DNA from: Novosphingobium terrae
GTDB taxonomy: Bacteria; Pseudomonadota; Alphaproteobacteria; Sphingomonadales; Sphingomonadaceae
DNA: 64,000 nt
Assembly (NCBI RefSeq): GCF_017163935.1
Contig: NZ_JABVZR010000001.1
Coordinates: 1,736,001 to 1,800,000 of the forward strand
Direction of reading: 5' to 3'
In this document: positions 18,277 through 27,160 of the stretch, piece after piece
Numbering within the stretch: the stretch's first letter is position 1
Layout: the number at the start of each line of letters is the position of its first letter
Translations under genes and position numbers: made by a program
Notes under the pieces: model-generated
The model's database searches: none
Seen by the model: the letters and a program-made list of their open reading frames with translations, nothing else
Told to the model about the DNA's origin: nothing

Positions 18277-19173
18277 TTAGAGATGGGCCTTGAACCAGTC
18301 GGCTGCCGCCTTCGATGCGACCGGGAACTCGTCGAGATAGGGATCGAAGTGTCCGCCATCGATCAGCGCGAGCTTCTTGGGCTCAAGGGCGCGCTCGTAA
18401 GCCCGGAGCGCCAGATCGGTCACCGCGATATGGTCATGCTTGGCCACCACCATCAGCAGCGGCGTGGGCGACACACGGTCCACGAAATCGCCGGGGGAAT
18501 ACATGCGGGCCCAGCGATTGGAGCGCAGGGTGATCGAGTTTTCCCAGATGCCTTCGGGCACCGGCTGCAGATAGAAGCTCACGGCGTCGGCCTGCTTGTA
18601 GGACGAGGCCCTCGTCGCGTCATCGCTGACGATCACCTGCTTTGCCGGGGCTTCGCCGCGCAACTGGGCGCGATCATCCTGCGCAAAGCGCTCCTCGAGA
18701 TCGGCGATCGATTCCGCCGGAACCCGGCGCAGACCCGCTTCATAACCGTTGATGGTGGGAACCTGGGACACCACGGCCTTGAGGCGACGGTCGGTGGCAC
18801 CCAGCACGATGGCGTGCCCGCCAGCGAAGCTGGTTCCCCACAGGCCGATGCGGGTTTCATCGACTTCGGGACGATCCTGGAGATAGGAAATGGCCCGGCG
18901 CCAGTCGGCGATCTGCTGCCAAGGGTTGATGTCCTGGCGAGGCTCGCCGCCGCTGTCGCCGAAGCCGCGGTGGTCATGGAGCAGAACTGCGAAACCAGCT
19001 GCGACAAAGGCTTCAGCAATGTGTTCCAGGCCGTGGTATTTCGTGCCGCCGAAACCGTGAGCCATGGTGATGCCGGGATGCGGGCCGGCGCCCTCGGGAA
19101 GATAGAACCATGCTGACAGCTCGATGCCGCCTTCCGCGGGAAAGCTGACCGTCTCTTTGGAAATGCTTGTCAT
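18277..19173 (-). CDS. Alpha/beta hydrolase, X-Pro/DLH-like esterase type
   Basis: This 298-residue protein has MAHGFGGTKYHGL as oxyanion segment, LLHDHRGFGDSGGEPRQDI, the nucleophile elbow GLWGTSFAGGHA (Ser in GTSFAG), Asp in VVAKHDHIAV and His in DGGHFDPYLDE. This is the acetyl-xylan-esterase/YcjY-like branch. It is probably cytosolic because no signal peptide is seen. CGGAG precedes ATG 19173. The start is only 16 bases after the stop of the enoyl-CoA hydratase-like gene, so both are probably co-transcribed. The substrate is unknown. Confidence 0.85.
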   Translation of the reverse strand: MTSISKETVSFPAEGGIELSAWFYLPEGAGPHPGITMAHGFGGTKYHGLEHIAEAFVAAGFAVLLHDHRGFGDSGGEPRQDINPWQQIADWRRAISYLQDRPEVDETRIGLWGTSFAGGHAIVLGATDRRLKAVVSQVPTINGYEAGLRRVPAESIADLEERFAQDDRAQLRGEAPAKQVIVSDDATRASSYKQADAVSFYLQPVPEGIWENSITLRSNRWARMYSPGDFVDRVSPTPLLMVVAKHDHIAVTDLALRAYERALEPKKLALIDGGHFDPYLDEFPVASKAAADWFKAHL

Positions 19174-19189
19174 GGGTAACTCCGGTTCG

Positions 19190-20044
19190 TTACGCGGGGG
19201 GAGTGTTGAAAAGGCTGGCGATATCGATCTCGGCTTCGCGGGTCTGGAAGCCGTTCTTCATCGCGGTCTGGATGCGCTGTGATGCCTCCGGGAGCTTGAC
19301 GCCCTCGCCGAAGAGGTCGGAATCGATGCGGTAGTCGTCGATGGGAGGGAGCGAGATCGCATTGACTCTCTCCTTGACGTCCATCAGGCCGGGGGCGGGG
19401 TATTCGGCGATCTTGAGTGCCAGATCGGTGACGAACGGATCGAGAGCTTCCGGCTCGAAGCTACGGTTGACCCAGCCATACCGTTCGGCAAGATCGGCGT
19501 CGTAATCGCCGGCGCCAAGCAGGACCTCAAGCGCCCGGCCACGCCCAAGCATCGGCACGAGGTGCTGGGCGCCACCGCCACCCGGGACGACACCAAAGGC
19601 AGCTTCCCACTGCGAAAAAATCGCACGTCCACGAGCAGCGAAGCGCATGTCGCAGTTCAGAACAAATTCGCTACCGGCGCCGCGCGTCCTGCCTTCGATC
19701 TGAGCGATGGTCACCGCTTTGGTTTCAGCGAGCCTCCGGAACATCAGCCCGATCGAAGCCTCGCCGGTCAGCGCAGCGGCCTCCTTGCGATAGGCGACGA
19801 TCTTCGTGACATCGACATGCGAAATGAAGAAATCGGGGTCGGCGCTCTTGAAGACCACGACCTTGAAGAGCTCGCCCTTGTCCAGGACCTGGATCAGCTT
19901 GACCAGATCCCTGACCATTTCGGGGCCCAGCATGTTCATCGGGGGCGCACCGATCGTCACGAACAACGCCGCGCCCTTCTCCTCCAGAGCCAGGGTTTCA
20001 AAGGTTACGTCTGCGAAAGGCGATTGGGCAGCGATTTCGGACAT
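19190..20044 (-). CDS. Enoyl-CoA hydratase/isomerase family protein
   Basis: The 284-residue crotonase-fold protein shows an AQIEGRTRGAGSEFVLNCD oxyanion-hole segment and FSQWEAAFGVVPGGGGAQHL. Crotonases act on acyl-CoA thioesters as hydratases, isomerases or hydrolases. The usual first Glu of canonical hydratases is not clear here (EFVLNCDMRFA with GVVPGGGG), so a different reaction is possible. ATG 20044 was chosen; a start at 20077 would add 11 residues. It heads a two-gene unit with the hydrolase at 18277-19173. Confidence 0.8.
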   Translation of the reverse strand: MSEIAAQSPFADVTFETLALEEKGAALFVTIGAPPMNMLGPEMVRDLVKLIQVLDKGELFKVVVFKSADPDFFISHVDVTKIVAYRKEAAALTGEASIGLMFRRLAETKAVTIAQIEGRTRGAGSEFVLNCDMRFAARGRAIFSQWEAAFGVVPGGGGAQHLVPMLGRGRALEVLLGAGDYDADLAERYGWVNRSFEPEALDPFVTDLALKIAEYPAPGLMDVKERVNAISLPPIDDYRIDSDLFGEGVKLPEASQRIQTAMKNGFQTREAEIDIASLFNTPPA

Positions 20045-20196
20045 GGGGGCTTTCCGTTCGTAATGGGTTGAGAGCACTTACCTTTTGCGGCAGCGGCCAG
20101 CCTTGTTCAGGCCAGCCAAAATTGTGAAATCTTGGCATGATTTCGTCATTGGGTGCTGGTCACCGAAAGCGCCTGCCGGCTCCAATAGGGTGCCTT

Positions 20197-21339
20197 TCAG
20201 CAGCCTGCGCGATTGGCCCAGCGAACAGTATTGGGCCCCAGCTTGGGCAGGGTCGACCCGGGTTCCAGCGTGATAGCCACATATCGTCGGACAAAGGCAT
20301 CGCCCGGCTGGACCACAAGCCGTCCAAGTGCGGCGTCGCCGTCATGGTTCGCGATCGCCTTGGCCATCACATATCCAATGTCGTAATAGAGCTGACCTGC
20401 CTGCTGAAAGCCGATGCGATACACTTGCTTCTCGGGCACCGGATCACCGGACGTCAGCGCCGCAACGCCGATTTCAAGAAGGGTTATGGGTGTGGTCACG
20501 CGCCCGGTCACCGAATAATCCCGTTGCTTTCGCTCCGACAAAGCCTCGGCCCCAGAGGTCGGCAGCAGATTGACGTCTCCTACGTAGCTGGCGGTGGCTT
20601 CCTTCATGAGGGAGCCGAAGAGGCGGCGCGTGGCATAGCAGCTGCGCGAAAGGGCACTGGGGAGCGCCGCGTAGGCTTGGGGATCGTAATCAAACTCTGC
20701 CTGAGTTCCTGCGGCAACCTCGGCGGCGTGTTGAATGCCATGGTAGATCTCATGTGCGAGCGTCACGCGCACGACCCCCATTTCTCCGTTCGAACGCGCA
20801 AGATTCACATACACCCGGCCCTCGTTGGAGAAACCGCCCCCGGGCCCTCCGGCCTGAAGGTAGCCGACGCCTGCGATTGGTACGCCCTCAGGTGCGAAAG
20901 GAGCGATTCTCTCGGCGATCCAGTCTGTGAGGGCGGCTGGATTGGCCTGGACCGTTCTCACGGCGATGCGTACCGCGCCCACCTGCCTTCGGACCTCGTC
21001 GAAATTGAAGACCGTCTCCTGACCTTGCCCCCTTGCCTCCGCGAGCAGCTTGTCGGCAAAGGTCTCGCGCGTATCGCCGGTTCCGAACTCGCGAGCCTGC
21101 TCAATCAAACCCTGATTGGCGGGAAGATCGGCAATCTCCAGCGCTTCCTCCCGCGTGAGCGTCGGATTAAGCACTGCATCTGCGGTGCGCAGGGCATCCC
21201 CGCTGTCGATCCGAATGCCTTCGGATGGAACTGGCTGGCCGCCCCGCGCTGGTGTGAAAGTCAGAACGCCTGCTGAAAGCAGGAGCGCCTGGATACAAAC
21301 TCTGATGGGAGCGGTCGTATCCGTCGAGCATGGCTTCAT
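20197..21339 (-). CDS. Putative exported zinc metalloprotease-like protein (HExxH)
   Basis: The 380-residue protein starts with a hydrophobic segment (residues ~12-30) likely to be a signal peptide. The zinc signature LAHEIYHGIQH lies at residues 195-204 (HEIYH 196-200) and a possible third ligand, Glu247, in MKEATASYVG, 47 residues later. This spacing fits gluzincin-like peptidases such as the DUF5700 type. AAAGGA lies before ATG 21339. The peptide substrate is unknown and the protease role is inferred from these residues alone. It lies 54 bases upstream of no other gene on its transcript, so it may be monocistronic. Confidence 0.6.
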   Translation of the reverse strand: MKPCSTDTTAPIRVCIQALLLSAGVLTFTPARGGQPVPSEGIRIDSGDALRTADAVLNPTLTREEALEIADLPANQGLIEQAREFGTGDTRETFADKLLAEARGQGQETVFNFDEVRRQVGAVRIAVRTVQANPAALTDWIAERIAPFAPEGVPIAGVGYLQAGGPGGGFSNEGRVYVNLARSNGEMGVVRVTLAHEIYHGIQHAAEVAAGTQAEFDYDPQAYAALPSALSRSCYATRRLFGSLMKEATASYVGDVNLLPTSGAEALSERKQRDYSVTGRVTTPITLLEIGVAALTSGDPVPEKQVYRIGFQQAGQLYYDIGYVMAKAIANHDGDAALGRLVVQPGDAFVRRYVAITLEPGSTLPKLGPNTVRWANRAGC

Positions 21340-21393
21340 CGGCGTCCTTTGACGATGGCATGTGAAGAAAAGAGGGCGTGCGCCCCGTGCTGG

Positions 21394-22050
21394 TCAGCCG
21401 TGCCAGTGAGAGTTGCGGATCACCGAGCAGAAGTTGCCGCGATGGAAATGCGGTTCCTTGTCCGCGATGACGTCCGCCTTGACGTTGCCGAAGGTGGTGT
21501 CGGGCTTGTGCTTGATGCCGTCGTAAAAGGCCTGAATGATGTCTTCCTTGAAGGCCGGCGTGCGCGGATAGGCGGCGACCACAGCTTCGCGGATGTCATC
21601 GGGGTACTCGTCATAGGTGAGGCCCAGCACATCCATTTCGACGCCCGCGGTGGTCAGGGCGATCACCGGATGCATGAATTCAGGGATGCCCGGCGTCGTG
21701 TGCAGGGCGATGCCGGTCCAGACCTTTTCGATGTCGGAGGGGTCGACCTTGCGGCTAGCCAGGAAGTCCCGCGCGGCGTTCGCCCCATCGACCTCGAAGC
21801 GCAGATCCTTGCTGCTGTGCGCGGGCGTCAGGCCCACATCATGGAACATTGCGGCCGCATACAACAGCTCGTGATCGAAGGTGAGACCGCGCTGCTGCCC
21901 GGCGATGGCGCCGAAAAAATAGACCCGGCTCGAATGGTTGAAGAGCAGGTCGCCTTCGGTGGATCTGACGAAGTCAGTGATTTCGCGGGCGAGCTTGCTG
22001 TCGGGGATCACGATACCGTCGATTTTGAGAGATGTCTGAATGCTCGTCAT
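21394..22050 (-). CDS. HD-domain protein, cyanamide-hydratase-like (second copy)
   Basis: The 218-residue protein has the HD layout of the 3496-4158 product, with FNHSSRVYFF and AAAMFHDVGLTPAHSS. From about residue 75 on, the two differ at only a handful of positions, while their first ~75 residues differ at many. ATG 22050 is supported by AGGAGG seven bases upstream; TTG 22068 in the same frame is unlikely. Unlike copy 1 it is not followed by a short alpha/beta hydrolase but precedes the HExxH gene. Its upstream region carries a perfect 8-bp palindrome at 22145-22162. Confidence 0.8.
   Translation of the reverse strand: MTSIQTSLKIDGIVIPDSKLAREITDFVRSTEGDLLFNHSSRVYFFGAIAGQQRGLTFDHELLYAAAMFHDVGLTPAHSSKDLRFEVDGANAARDFLASRKVDPSDIEKVWTGIALHTTPGIPEFMHPVIALTTAGVEMDVLGLTYDEYPDDIREAVVAAYPRTPAFKEDIIQAFYDGIKHKPDTTFGNVKADVIADKEPHFHRGNFCSVIRNSHWHG
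21453..21750. repeat. Inverted near-identical repeat, copy B (HD genes)
   Basis: These 298 bases are the reverse complement of 3802-4099. The identity ends sharply: silent and missense differences accumulate immediately outside on the 5' side of the genes, and a few occur in the last 50 bases before the stop. The two copies are about 17.6 kb apart and in opposite orientation, so recombination between them would invert the intervening DNA. Confidence 0.85.
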
Positions 22051-22144
22051 GGGCAGCCTCCTGGGCAAGTTGCCATCGCGTTTCCGTTTCCTGACGGTGG
22101 TTCGCGATGGGTTGGCCTGCCGAAACTGCGGAATTCGTCGCCAA

Positions 22145-22162
22145 GAAGATTGAACAATCTTC
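22145..22162. promoter_or_regulatory. Perfect palindrome, possible operator upstream of second HD gene
   Basis: GAAGATTG-AA-CAATCTTC is an 8-bp perfect dyad about 95 bases before the start of the HD gene on the minus strand. It has the size expected for a TetR/MarR-type dimer site. No such regulator gene lies next to it, so the binding protein is unknown. The rest of the 445-base gap to 22495 shows no supported gene. Confidence 0.4.
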
Positions 22163-22495
22163 CTTAAATCGTCGATGGGTCGATTCCCCGGAGGGCGGCT
22201 TCAGGCCCCATTTTCCCGGGGGAGAGCGTGTGCCTCAGCCGTCCCTGGGCTCGGTCGCAATTGTCACTATCTTCGACAATTTAAGCAGGATTTCCCAAGG
22301 CTTTCCGAGACGTTGGCCCTATCCAGGAATTGCTGCGAGAGGGATGATATGCTTTAAAACCGCATAACGGCTTCGAGCAAAGGACCTGCAATTCTGCTTC
22401 ATTCCTCTGGCAACGGCAGATGCCCAGGCGCACCTGTCTCCAATGCGTGCTCCTCGCATGCTGTCATGCGTGGGCCCTTTAAATCGAGGTTCGTT

Positions 22496-22873
22496 GTGGA
22501 CGCAGCTTTGTTCGTTGCTATCGTGGATGATGATGCATCCGTCAGGACCGCATTGGGTGCGCTCGTCCAGTCCCTTGGTTATCGCCAGCGAAGCTTCGCT
22601 TCTGCCGCAGCCTTTCTGCAGGTCCAGAGCGAGGAGCCTTTCTCGTGCCTCATCACTGATCTGCAAATGCCGGACATTGACGGAATGGCGCTCAAGGGTA
22701 TGCTCGAAGCTCGGGGCAACCATGTGCCGGTCATCATGATCACCGCGCGTGACGATGAAGATCTGCATGCGAAGGCAAGGGCGTCCGGTGTGATAGCTTT
22801 GCTGCACAAGCCATTTCGCAGTCGTGATCTCGAACATGCGCTCGATGAAGCCTTACGGGGCCGCAATGGTTGA
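22496..22873 (+). CDS. Stand-alone response regulator receiver (FixJ-like)
   Basis: The 125-residue protein is a single CheY-like receiver: FVAIVDDDASVRTALGAL (acidic pocket), LITDLQMPDIDGM (phospho-acceptor Asp) and MITARDD...LLHKPF (Thr and Lys). No output domain follows. GTG 22496 with CGAGG six bases upstream fits the domain start; ATG 22466 would add ten residues. The last bases overlap the start of the histidine kinase gene, which indicates coupling. Single-domain receivers of this type usually act as phosphate sinks or shuttles in the same pathway. Confidence 0.8.
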   Translation: MDAALFVAIVDDDASVRTALGALVQSLGYRQRSFASAAAFLQVQSEEPFSCLITDLQMPDIDGMALKGMLEARGNHVPVIMITARDDEDLHAKARASGVIALLHKPFRSRDLEHALDEALRGRNG

Positions 22874-24938
22874 GCCCACTCCGCCAGCCGGGAAGTTAGA
22901 TCCGGATCCTCTCGATCTCATCGATACTGCGGTGATCGAGCGGTCTCCCGAAGGCGTCATCCTGACATGGAACCGTGCGGCTGAGCGCCTGTACGGTTGG
23001 TCGCGGGGCGAGGCGGTCGGCCTTGTTCAGCCTCTGTTGCTGAATTGCCGGCCTCAGGGATCTAAAGATGTCATCGAGCGCATGCTTGCCGAGCACGGTC
23101 ACTGGAAGGGGCTGATTTCCCGTATTGCAAAAGGGGGTAAGGCTCTCGAATGCGCTGTTGACTGGCACGTGAGCCGTTGCCCTGCGGGCTCAATCATCCG
23201 CGTCGTGGAGATCGGGCGTCTAGCAGAAACGCGCTCGGGAGAGAGGGCGCCGTCCGGGATCGAAACGGCCTCTGAAGGGGCTTATCGCCGACTGTTCCAA
23301 TATGTCCCGATCTCGCTCTGGAAGATCAACTCTCACCACCTGCGCGGTGAGTTTGTGCTGTTGCGTGAGCGCGGGGTTACCGATCTCGAAGCCTATCTAG
23401 CCGAACATCCGGCAGAAATCAGGAGACTGATGGATCTGGTCACGGTCGAGGACGTCAACGACAAGACCATAGAGATGTTCGGCGGGACTTGCCTCTCGGA
23501 CTTCGAGGGGCCTGTGACATACTTCTGGCAGCCGAGTCCCGGCACATTTTGCCGGTCGATCAGCGCCCAGTTCGGAGGCGCGACAAGCTACTCCGAGGAG
23601 TCTGTCGTTCTCACGCTGGACGGTCGTGAGATCAACATCATCTACAAGATCGCCGCACCTCCACTCCATGACGGACAGGCGATGAGCATCGTCAGCGTGG
23701 TCGATATCAGTGATCGGGTGCGCGCGCTCAACAAGCTGCAGGAAAGCGAAGCAAGATACCGGAATCTCTTCCAGAACTTTGATGTCGCGCTCCTGCAGTT
23801 GGATATGCGGGCCATGTTTGCCTGGCAGGGCGAGTTGCAGAACCAAGGCGTTTCAGATCTTGCTGCCTATGCGGCCGATCATCCCGACTTTTTTGATCGG
23901 GCCATGGACCTGATCACGATCACCGAGGGCAATGCTCGCGCGGTCAAGTTGTTTGGCGCCAGCGATGCGCGGGACCTACAGGGTCCGGTGACGGCTTTCT
24001 GGAAGACCAGTCCCGGAACATTCGCAAGATCCGTGCTCACCCGTCTGAGCGGTGGCACCCGCTTTTCCGAGGAAACGCGCATCGATACGCTGGACGGGCG
24101 AGTCGTCGATGTACTGTTCACCTTGGGCTTTCCCCGACCGCTCACTGACGCTGGGATCAATGTGGTGGGCTTTATCGACATCAGCGAGAGGGTGGCGGCG
24201 CAGGCCACGGTCGAGCGCATACAGGCTCAGTTCGAGCAGGCCTCCAGGGTTTCTGTTCTGGGAGAATTGGCAGCATCTATCGCCCATGAGGTCAACCAGC
24301 CGCTGGCAGGCATCATGTCCTGTGCGGAGGCCAGTCTGAACTGGCTGGAGAAGGACAAACCCGACAGGGAAAAACTGACGGAACTGGTGGGCTACATCAT
24401 CGACGACGCCCAGCGGGCAGCTGATATAGTCAGCGGCATCAGGGATATGGCGGCAAACCGGCAGCGCGAATTTGATACAGTGCCACTCGATGAAGTGGTC
24501 GAGGGCGCCCTGCAGATTCTACGCCACGAGCTGGTGGCCAATCGAGTCGAGCTTCACGTCGAGACTCCTAAAGCGGTCCCGCTTGTCAGTGTGGATCAGG
24601 TTCAAATCCAGCAAGTGATCGTCAATCTGGCCATGAACGCCATGCAGGCAATGAGCCACACGCCTGCTCCCCGGCTGACATTGAAGGTCAGCGATGCCTT
24701 TTTGGATCAGCCGCTCGCCTATGTGACGGTGACTGACAATGGCCCGGGTATCGCGCCGGACGCCTTGCCGCGGATTTTCGAGAGCCTCTACACCACCAAG
24801 CCGGTCGGCCTGGGCATGGGCCTGTCTATCTGCCAGCGGATCGTGGACAGTCATCGCGGGACCTTGGCGGCGACAAACCTTCCGAGCGGCGGAGCCTCAT
24901 TCACATTTGGCATCCCGACCGCTTACGGGAACGGCTAG
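22866..24938 (+). CDS. Soluble PAS-domain sensor histidine kinase
   Basis: The 690-residue kinase has no transmembrane helix. It has an N-terminal PAS domain (~17-115) and two similar PAS-like repeats (~140-285 and ~294-445), each containing GPVT.FW..SPGTF.RS and a SEE...TLDGR segment. HisKA follows with SIAHEVNQPLAGI (His474) and HATPase_c with VIVNLAMNAMQAM, VTDNGPGIA and GLGMGLSICQRI. The F-box reads FESLYTTK. The NQPL H-box is typical of FixL-like enzymes. It overlaps the receiver gene by eight bases and converges on the FixJ-like regulator at 24949, its probable partner. Confidence 0.9.
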   Translation: MVEPTPPAGKLDPDPLDLIDTAVIERSPEGVILTWNRAAERLYGWSRGEAVGLVQPLLLNCRPQGSKDVIERMLAEHGHWKGLISRIAKGGKALECAVDWHVSRCPAGSIIRVVEIGRLAETRSGERAPSGIETASEGAYRRLFQYVPISLWKINSHHLRGEFVLLRERGVTDLEAYLAEHPAEIRRLMDLVTVEDVNDKTIEMFGGTCLSDFEGPVTYFWQPSPGTFCRSISAQFGGATSYSEESVVLTLDGREINIIYKIAAPPLHDGQAMSIVSVVDISDRVRALNKLQESEARYRNLFQNFDVALLQLDMRAMFAWQGELQNQGVSDLAAYAADHPDFFDRAMDLITITEGNARAVKLFGASDARDLQGPVTAFWKTSPGTFARSVLTRLSGGTRFSEETRIDTLDGRVVDVLFTLGFPRPLTDAGINVVGFIDISERVAAQATVERIQAQFEQASRVSVLGELAASIAHEVNQPLAGIMSCAEASLNWLEKDKPDREKLTELVGYIIDDAQRAADIVSGIRDMAANRQREFDTVPLDEVVEGALQILRHELVANRVELHVETPKAVPLVSVDQVQIQQVIVNLAMNAMQAMSHTPAPRLTLKVSDAFLDQPLAYVTVTDNGPGIAPDALPRIFESLYTTKPVGLGMGLSICQRIVDSHRGTLAATNLPSGGASFTFGIPTAYGNG

Positions 24939-24948
24939 CGCAAAAGCG

Positions 24949-25680
24949 TCAGTTTCCCGTCTCAAGAGCGTTCATCATCTGAACCAGTTCGACGATATTG
25001 GTGGTACCCATCTTGCGCATCATAGCGGCCCGATAGAGTTTAACCGTCACCAGGCTGAGTGACAGCTGCTCTGCGATCTCCTTGTTGCGCAGGCCTGCCA
25101 TCACGAAGTGGATCATTTGCCTTTCGCGATCGGACAGGGCTTCAAATTTCAGGCGCAACTCGGCGGTTCTGGCATCGGCTGCCCGCCGCTCCTTGTCGAC
25201 GGCAACAGCCGAGAGAACAGCATGCATGACATCCTTCTGCCGGAAGGGCTTCGTCAGGAAATCCACAACGCCCGCTTTCATGGCCTGGACGGTCATCGCG
25301 ACGTCGGCTTTACCGGTTATGATGACGACCGGGAGGTTGATACCCAACTGCGAGAACTGCGCCTGGAATTCCAAACCACTGATGTCGGGTAAGCCCAGAT
25401 CGAGCAGGAGACAACCTGGCCTTGCTGCATCGTCCTGTGCCAGAAAATCTGCCACGGAGCTGAATGCCTGCGCGTCGATTTCGTTGGCTTCCATCAAACT
25501 GCTCAGAGCAATTCGGACCGACTTATCGTCATCGAGAATTCGCACGAGCGGACCTGCCGTCGACCTGTCAACGTCATGGGGAGCCGCCGGACGAACAGAT
25601 GGGTCCATCGGACGGCGGCCGCGAGCAACAGCCATGTTGGTATGCGTATCTGCGATGGAATAGGAAATTGCGTGAATCAT
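24949..25680 (-). CDS. FixJ-family response regulator (receiver + LuxR HTH)
   Basis: The 243-residue regulator has a receiver domain (~residues 40-155; VRILDDDKSVRIAL, LLLDLGLPDISGL, ITGKADV, LTKPFRQKDV) and a C-terminal LuxR/GerE helix-turn-helix (ALSDRERQMIHFVMAGLRNKEIAEQLSLS). ATG 25680 is the first start; ATG 25635 and 25608 are possible and closer to the domain. It faces the PAS kinase tail to tail with only ten bases between stop codons. The kinase, the lone receiver and this regulator therefore form a likely three-part phosphorelay. Confidence 0.88.
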   Translation of the reverse strand: MIHAISYSIADTHTNMAVARGRRPMDPSVRPAAPHDVDRSTAGPLVRILDDDKSVRIALSSLMEANEIDAQAFSSVADFLAQDDAARPGCLLLDLGLPDISGLEFQAQFSQLGINLPVVIITGKADVAMTVQAMKAGVVDFLTKPFRQKDVMHAVLSAVAVDKERRAADARTAELRLKFEALSDRERQMIHFVMAGLRNKEIAEQLSLSLVTVKLYRAAMMRKMGTTNIVELVQMMNALETGN

Positions 25681-26081
25681 CGAAATCGCGCCCGCTCTGC
25701 CGTCATATATAATGGCTGAAGATATCGCAGCCCCCGGGCCCTTTGCTTGCCTGCAAAAGTTGCCCCGCTGCAGGCATCTCCTTAGCTTGCATCGTTAATA
25801 AATCCAAGCAGTTCAGTGTGAGTAGCGCCCAGTTTGGGCGGCGTGACACGAAAGATATTTTCCGCCAGCCCGTTTTCAATCTTGACACGCGGTGATCGAA
25901 TTTTTCTGGAGCTCTCAAGTCTTGTAGAATTCACCGACAAAATAGTTGGCCTGATCACGGACGGGTTAAAGTGGTTGCAAATAGTGTGAATCGAATTGCG
26001 GCGGTAAATTCACGTTAATTAATTGGTACGGAGCGCGAATGTGGCGGAGTTTCCGGCATCCGAAATGCCGGGAGAAGGTCT
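25681..26081. other. Divergent intergenic region (FixJ-like / AraC)
   Basis: About 400 bases without a supported gene. It must contain the promoters of the minus-strand FixJ-like gene and the plus-strand AraC gene. A short perfect dyad CGCCCA-GTT-TGGGCG lies at 25826-25840 and a TTGACA hexamer at 25882-25887, but no matching -10 element was convincing. The stretch near 26000-26030 is AT-rich with TTAATTAA. Confidence 0.4.
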
Positions 26082-27023
26082 ATGTTTCCTGCGACGGCAC
26101 TCAGCCATCAGCCCCCCATACGATACACACCTCTACAGCGTTCGGCACCCGCGGCGCAGCCGCAGCGCTCACGCAGATGGTCGACGCCCCCAGGCACGCA
26201 GCTGGTCTCGATCGAGCGCCGGCAATGGACGCGGGTCGAAGCCGTGGTGCGCTCACTGCGCTGTGATCAGCCGCTGACGATGGACCTGCGAGCAGACCGC
26301 CCGCAGCTTGTTTTCGTGCTTGAGCAGGTCGGCGGGCACCTTGATATCCGTTCTGCGCCGCACGAGGCGAGCCCTTCAGGCGTCCGCGGACCACATTTCA
26401 GTATTCTGCCGGCGGGTGCTGATGCCTGGGCATGCTCCGAAAAGCTCAGCTTCGTTCGTGGGATGACCCTCCAGTTCGACGCAGACATTGCCGAAGAGGG
26501 TTTGGACATTGAGCGGGCGTTCGCCCTGCGGATTATGAACCGGGACGAACGGCTTCTGCGACTGGCAAACTTGCTTGCCGAAGAATGCACTGTCACCGGC
26601 TCGCGTGATCGAGTCTTCGAGGACAGCCTCACGCTCGCGCTGCTCTCAAGCCTCGCGCACCTTCCTGGGCCGAGGAAGAAAGTCAGCCGCGGAGGCCTTG
26701 CGCCATGGCAGCTCAAGAGGGTCAGCGAATTCCTGTTCGAAAATATGGGCGAGAGCTTGCGCCTGGAACAGTTGGCAAGCCTCACCCAGCTTTCGCTCTC
26801 TCATTTCTGTCGCTCGTTCAAGGCGACGACGGGCCTCGCTCCGCACCAGTGGATATTGGAGGCCCGGATCAACAAGGCGCGCGAACTCCTTCTCAAACCC
26901 CAGGCGCGCCTGGCTGACGTCGCACTTGAAACCGGCTTCTCGGACCAGGCCCATTTCACGCGGGCATTTGGTCGAGCCGTGGGCCAGAGTCCAGGTGCAT
27001 GGCAGCGGTCACGCAACGCCTGA
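26082..27023 (+). CDS. AraC-family transcriptional regulator
   Basis: The 313-residue protein ends in an AraC/XylS double helix-turn-helix (~residues 210-308): LRLEQLASLTQLSLSHFCRS, HQWILEARINKARELL and LADVALETGFSDQAHFTRAF, all well preserved. The first ~200 residues form a weakly conserved sensing domain with no motif recognised; its N-terminal 40 residues are low-complexity and may be dispensable. GGGAGAAGG precedes ATG 26082. It lies just upstream of, and in the same direction as, the secreted hydrolase at 27161, a plausible target. Confidence 0.88.
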   Translation: MFPATALSHQPPIRYTPLQRSAPAAQPQRSRRWSTPPGTQLVSIERRQWTRVEAVVRSLRCDQPLTMDLRADRPQLVFVLEQVGGHLDIRSAPHEASPSGVRGPHFSILPAGADAWACSEKLSFVRGMTLQFDADIAEEGLDIERAFALRIMNRDERLLRLANLLAEECTVTGSRDRVFEDSLTLALLSSLAHLPGPRKKVSRGGLAPWQLKRVSEFLFENMGESLRLEQLASLTQLSLSHFCRSFKATTGLAPHQWILEARINKARELLLKPQARLADVALETGFSDQAHFTRAFGRAVGQSPGAWQRSRNA

Positions 27024-27160
27024 ACGGTCAGACGGTTCGGGGGAGCGGCCTTGTCTCTCCCGGGCTCTCCTGCCGGCGGCGCCTCCCCCACTTCTTCCAG
27101 TTTTACCGCAGCGCGCCGAGAGGCGCGTTCATCTTAGCCGACCCCCCAAGGAGACATGAT

